A stretch of 64,000 nt of DNA from Cellulomonas sp. Leaf334 (GTDB taxonomy: Bacteria > Actinomycetota > Actinomycetes > Actinomycetales > Cellulomonadaceae): positions 1,337,199-1,401,198 of the forward strand of contig NZ_LMOO01000001.1 of assembly GCF_001424195.1 (NCBI RefSeq), given 5' to 3'. Below are positions 63,963 through 64,000 of this stretch, piece by piece. Every line of letters begins with the position of its first letter. Within the stretch, counting starts at the first letter, position 1. The notes beneath the pieces are model-generated. The model was not told the origin of the DNA. It did no database searches and saw only the letters and a program-made list of their open reading frames with translations. The position numbers and the translations under genes were made by a program.

Positions 63963-64000
63963 GCCGGAGAGACCAACCGCACTCTTCGTGGGCGGGGCTT

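Overview
The window is high-GC DNA (roughly 72-75% by eye, strong third-position G/C bias, many GTG starts, ATGA/GTGA/TGATG stop-start overlaps). It comes from a Gram-positive actinobacterium. The gene set (sucC, pcrA, guaA, guaB with guaB3, an xfp-pta-ackA block, a LAxTG-anchored surface protein, BldM-like regulator next to guaB) suggests a Cellulomonas-like member of the Micrococcales. This placement is inferred from content, not from a database match. I see no rRNA, tRNA, CRISPR, insertion sequence or prophage, and no gene-free stretch over 300 bases.

Layout. 1-5.6 kb: start of sucC, a P-loop kinase, a hairpin repeat patch, a small HTH gene coupled to a stand-alone Clp-N protein, pcrA and two small membrane proteins. 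5.6-24.8 kb: a catabolic island with two SDRs, a quinone-oxidoreductase-like protein, a TetR regulator, a complete LIV-type ABC importer, an acyl-CoA synthetase/acyl-CoA dehydrogenase/APH-like kinase operon, a second TetR with a thioesterase, a second acyl-CoA dehydrogenase with a thiolase, a MaoC/FabG/Zn-alcohol dehydrogenase operon and a serine hydrolase. 24.8-32.1 kb: Nudix, a Phd/VapC toxin-antitoxin pair, a PspC-type two-component system facing a PspC membrane protein, and a GT4 glycosyltransferase. 32.1-43.7 kb: guaA, an OmpA-like lipoprotein, a lopsided ABC exporter pair, a surface protein, ArfB and SURF1. 43.9-51.6 kb: phosphoketolase, Pta, AckA and an aldehyde dehydrogenase. 51.7-57.4 kb: a complete fructose PTS operon. 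57.5-64 kb: guaB3, an exonuclease, an XRE-MurA fusion, a MazG-like protein, guaB and an atypical LuxR-type regulator.

How it works together. The 5.6-24.8 kb island has uptake, ester cleavage, CoA activation and all four beta-oxidation steps. Its APH kinase and ACAD10/11-like dehydrogenase overlap by one base and share an operon with the acyl-CoA synthetase. This matches the known logic of 4-hydroxyacyl-CoA phosphorylation and elimination (LvaA/LvaC/LvaE, ACAD10/11). Four near-identical 18-bp palindromes (ATACCG-N6-CGGTAT type) stand before four of its transcription units, so one TetR probably controls most of it. The fructose PTS feeds fructose 1,6-bisphosphate, while phosphoketolase/Pta/AckA gives an acetate/ATP branch.

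The points most worth a second look are: the four-operator TetR regulon around a 4-hydroxyacyl-CoA type pathway; the ABC exporter pair with one almost completely broken nucleotide site; the XRE-MurA fusion with an operator at its own start; the HTH/Clp-N pair with two operators over a leaderless promoter; the phased repeat array between the PspC genes; and a family of intergenic hairpins sharing an ACGTCCG core.
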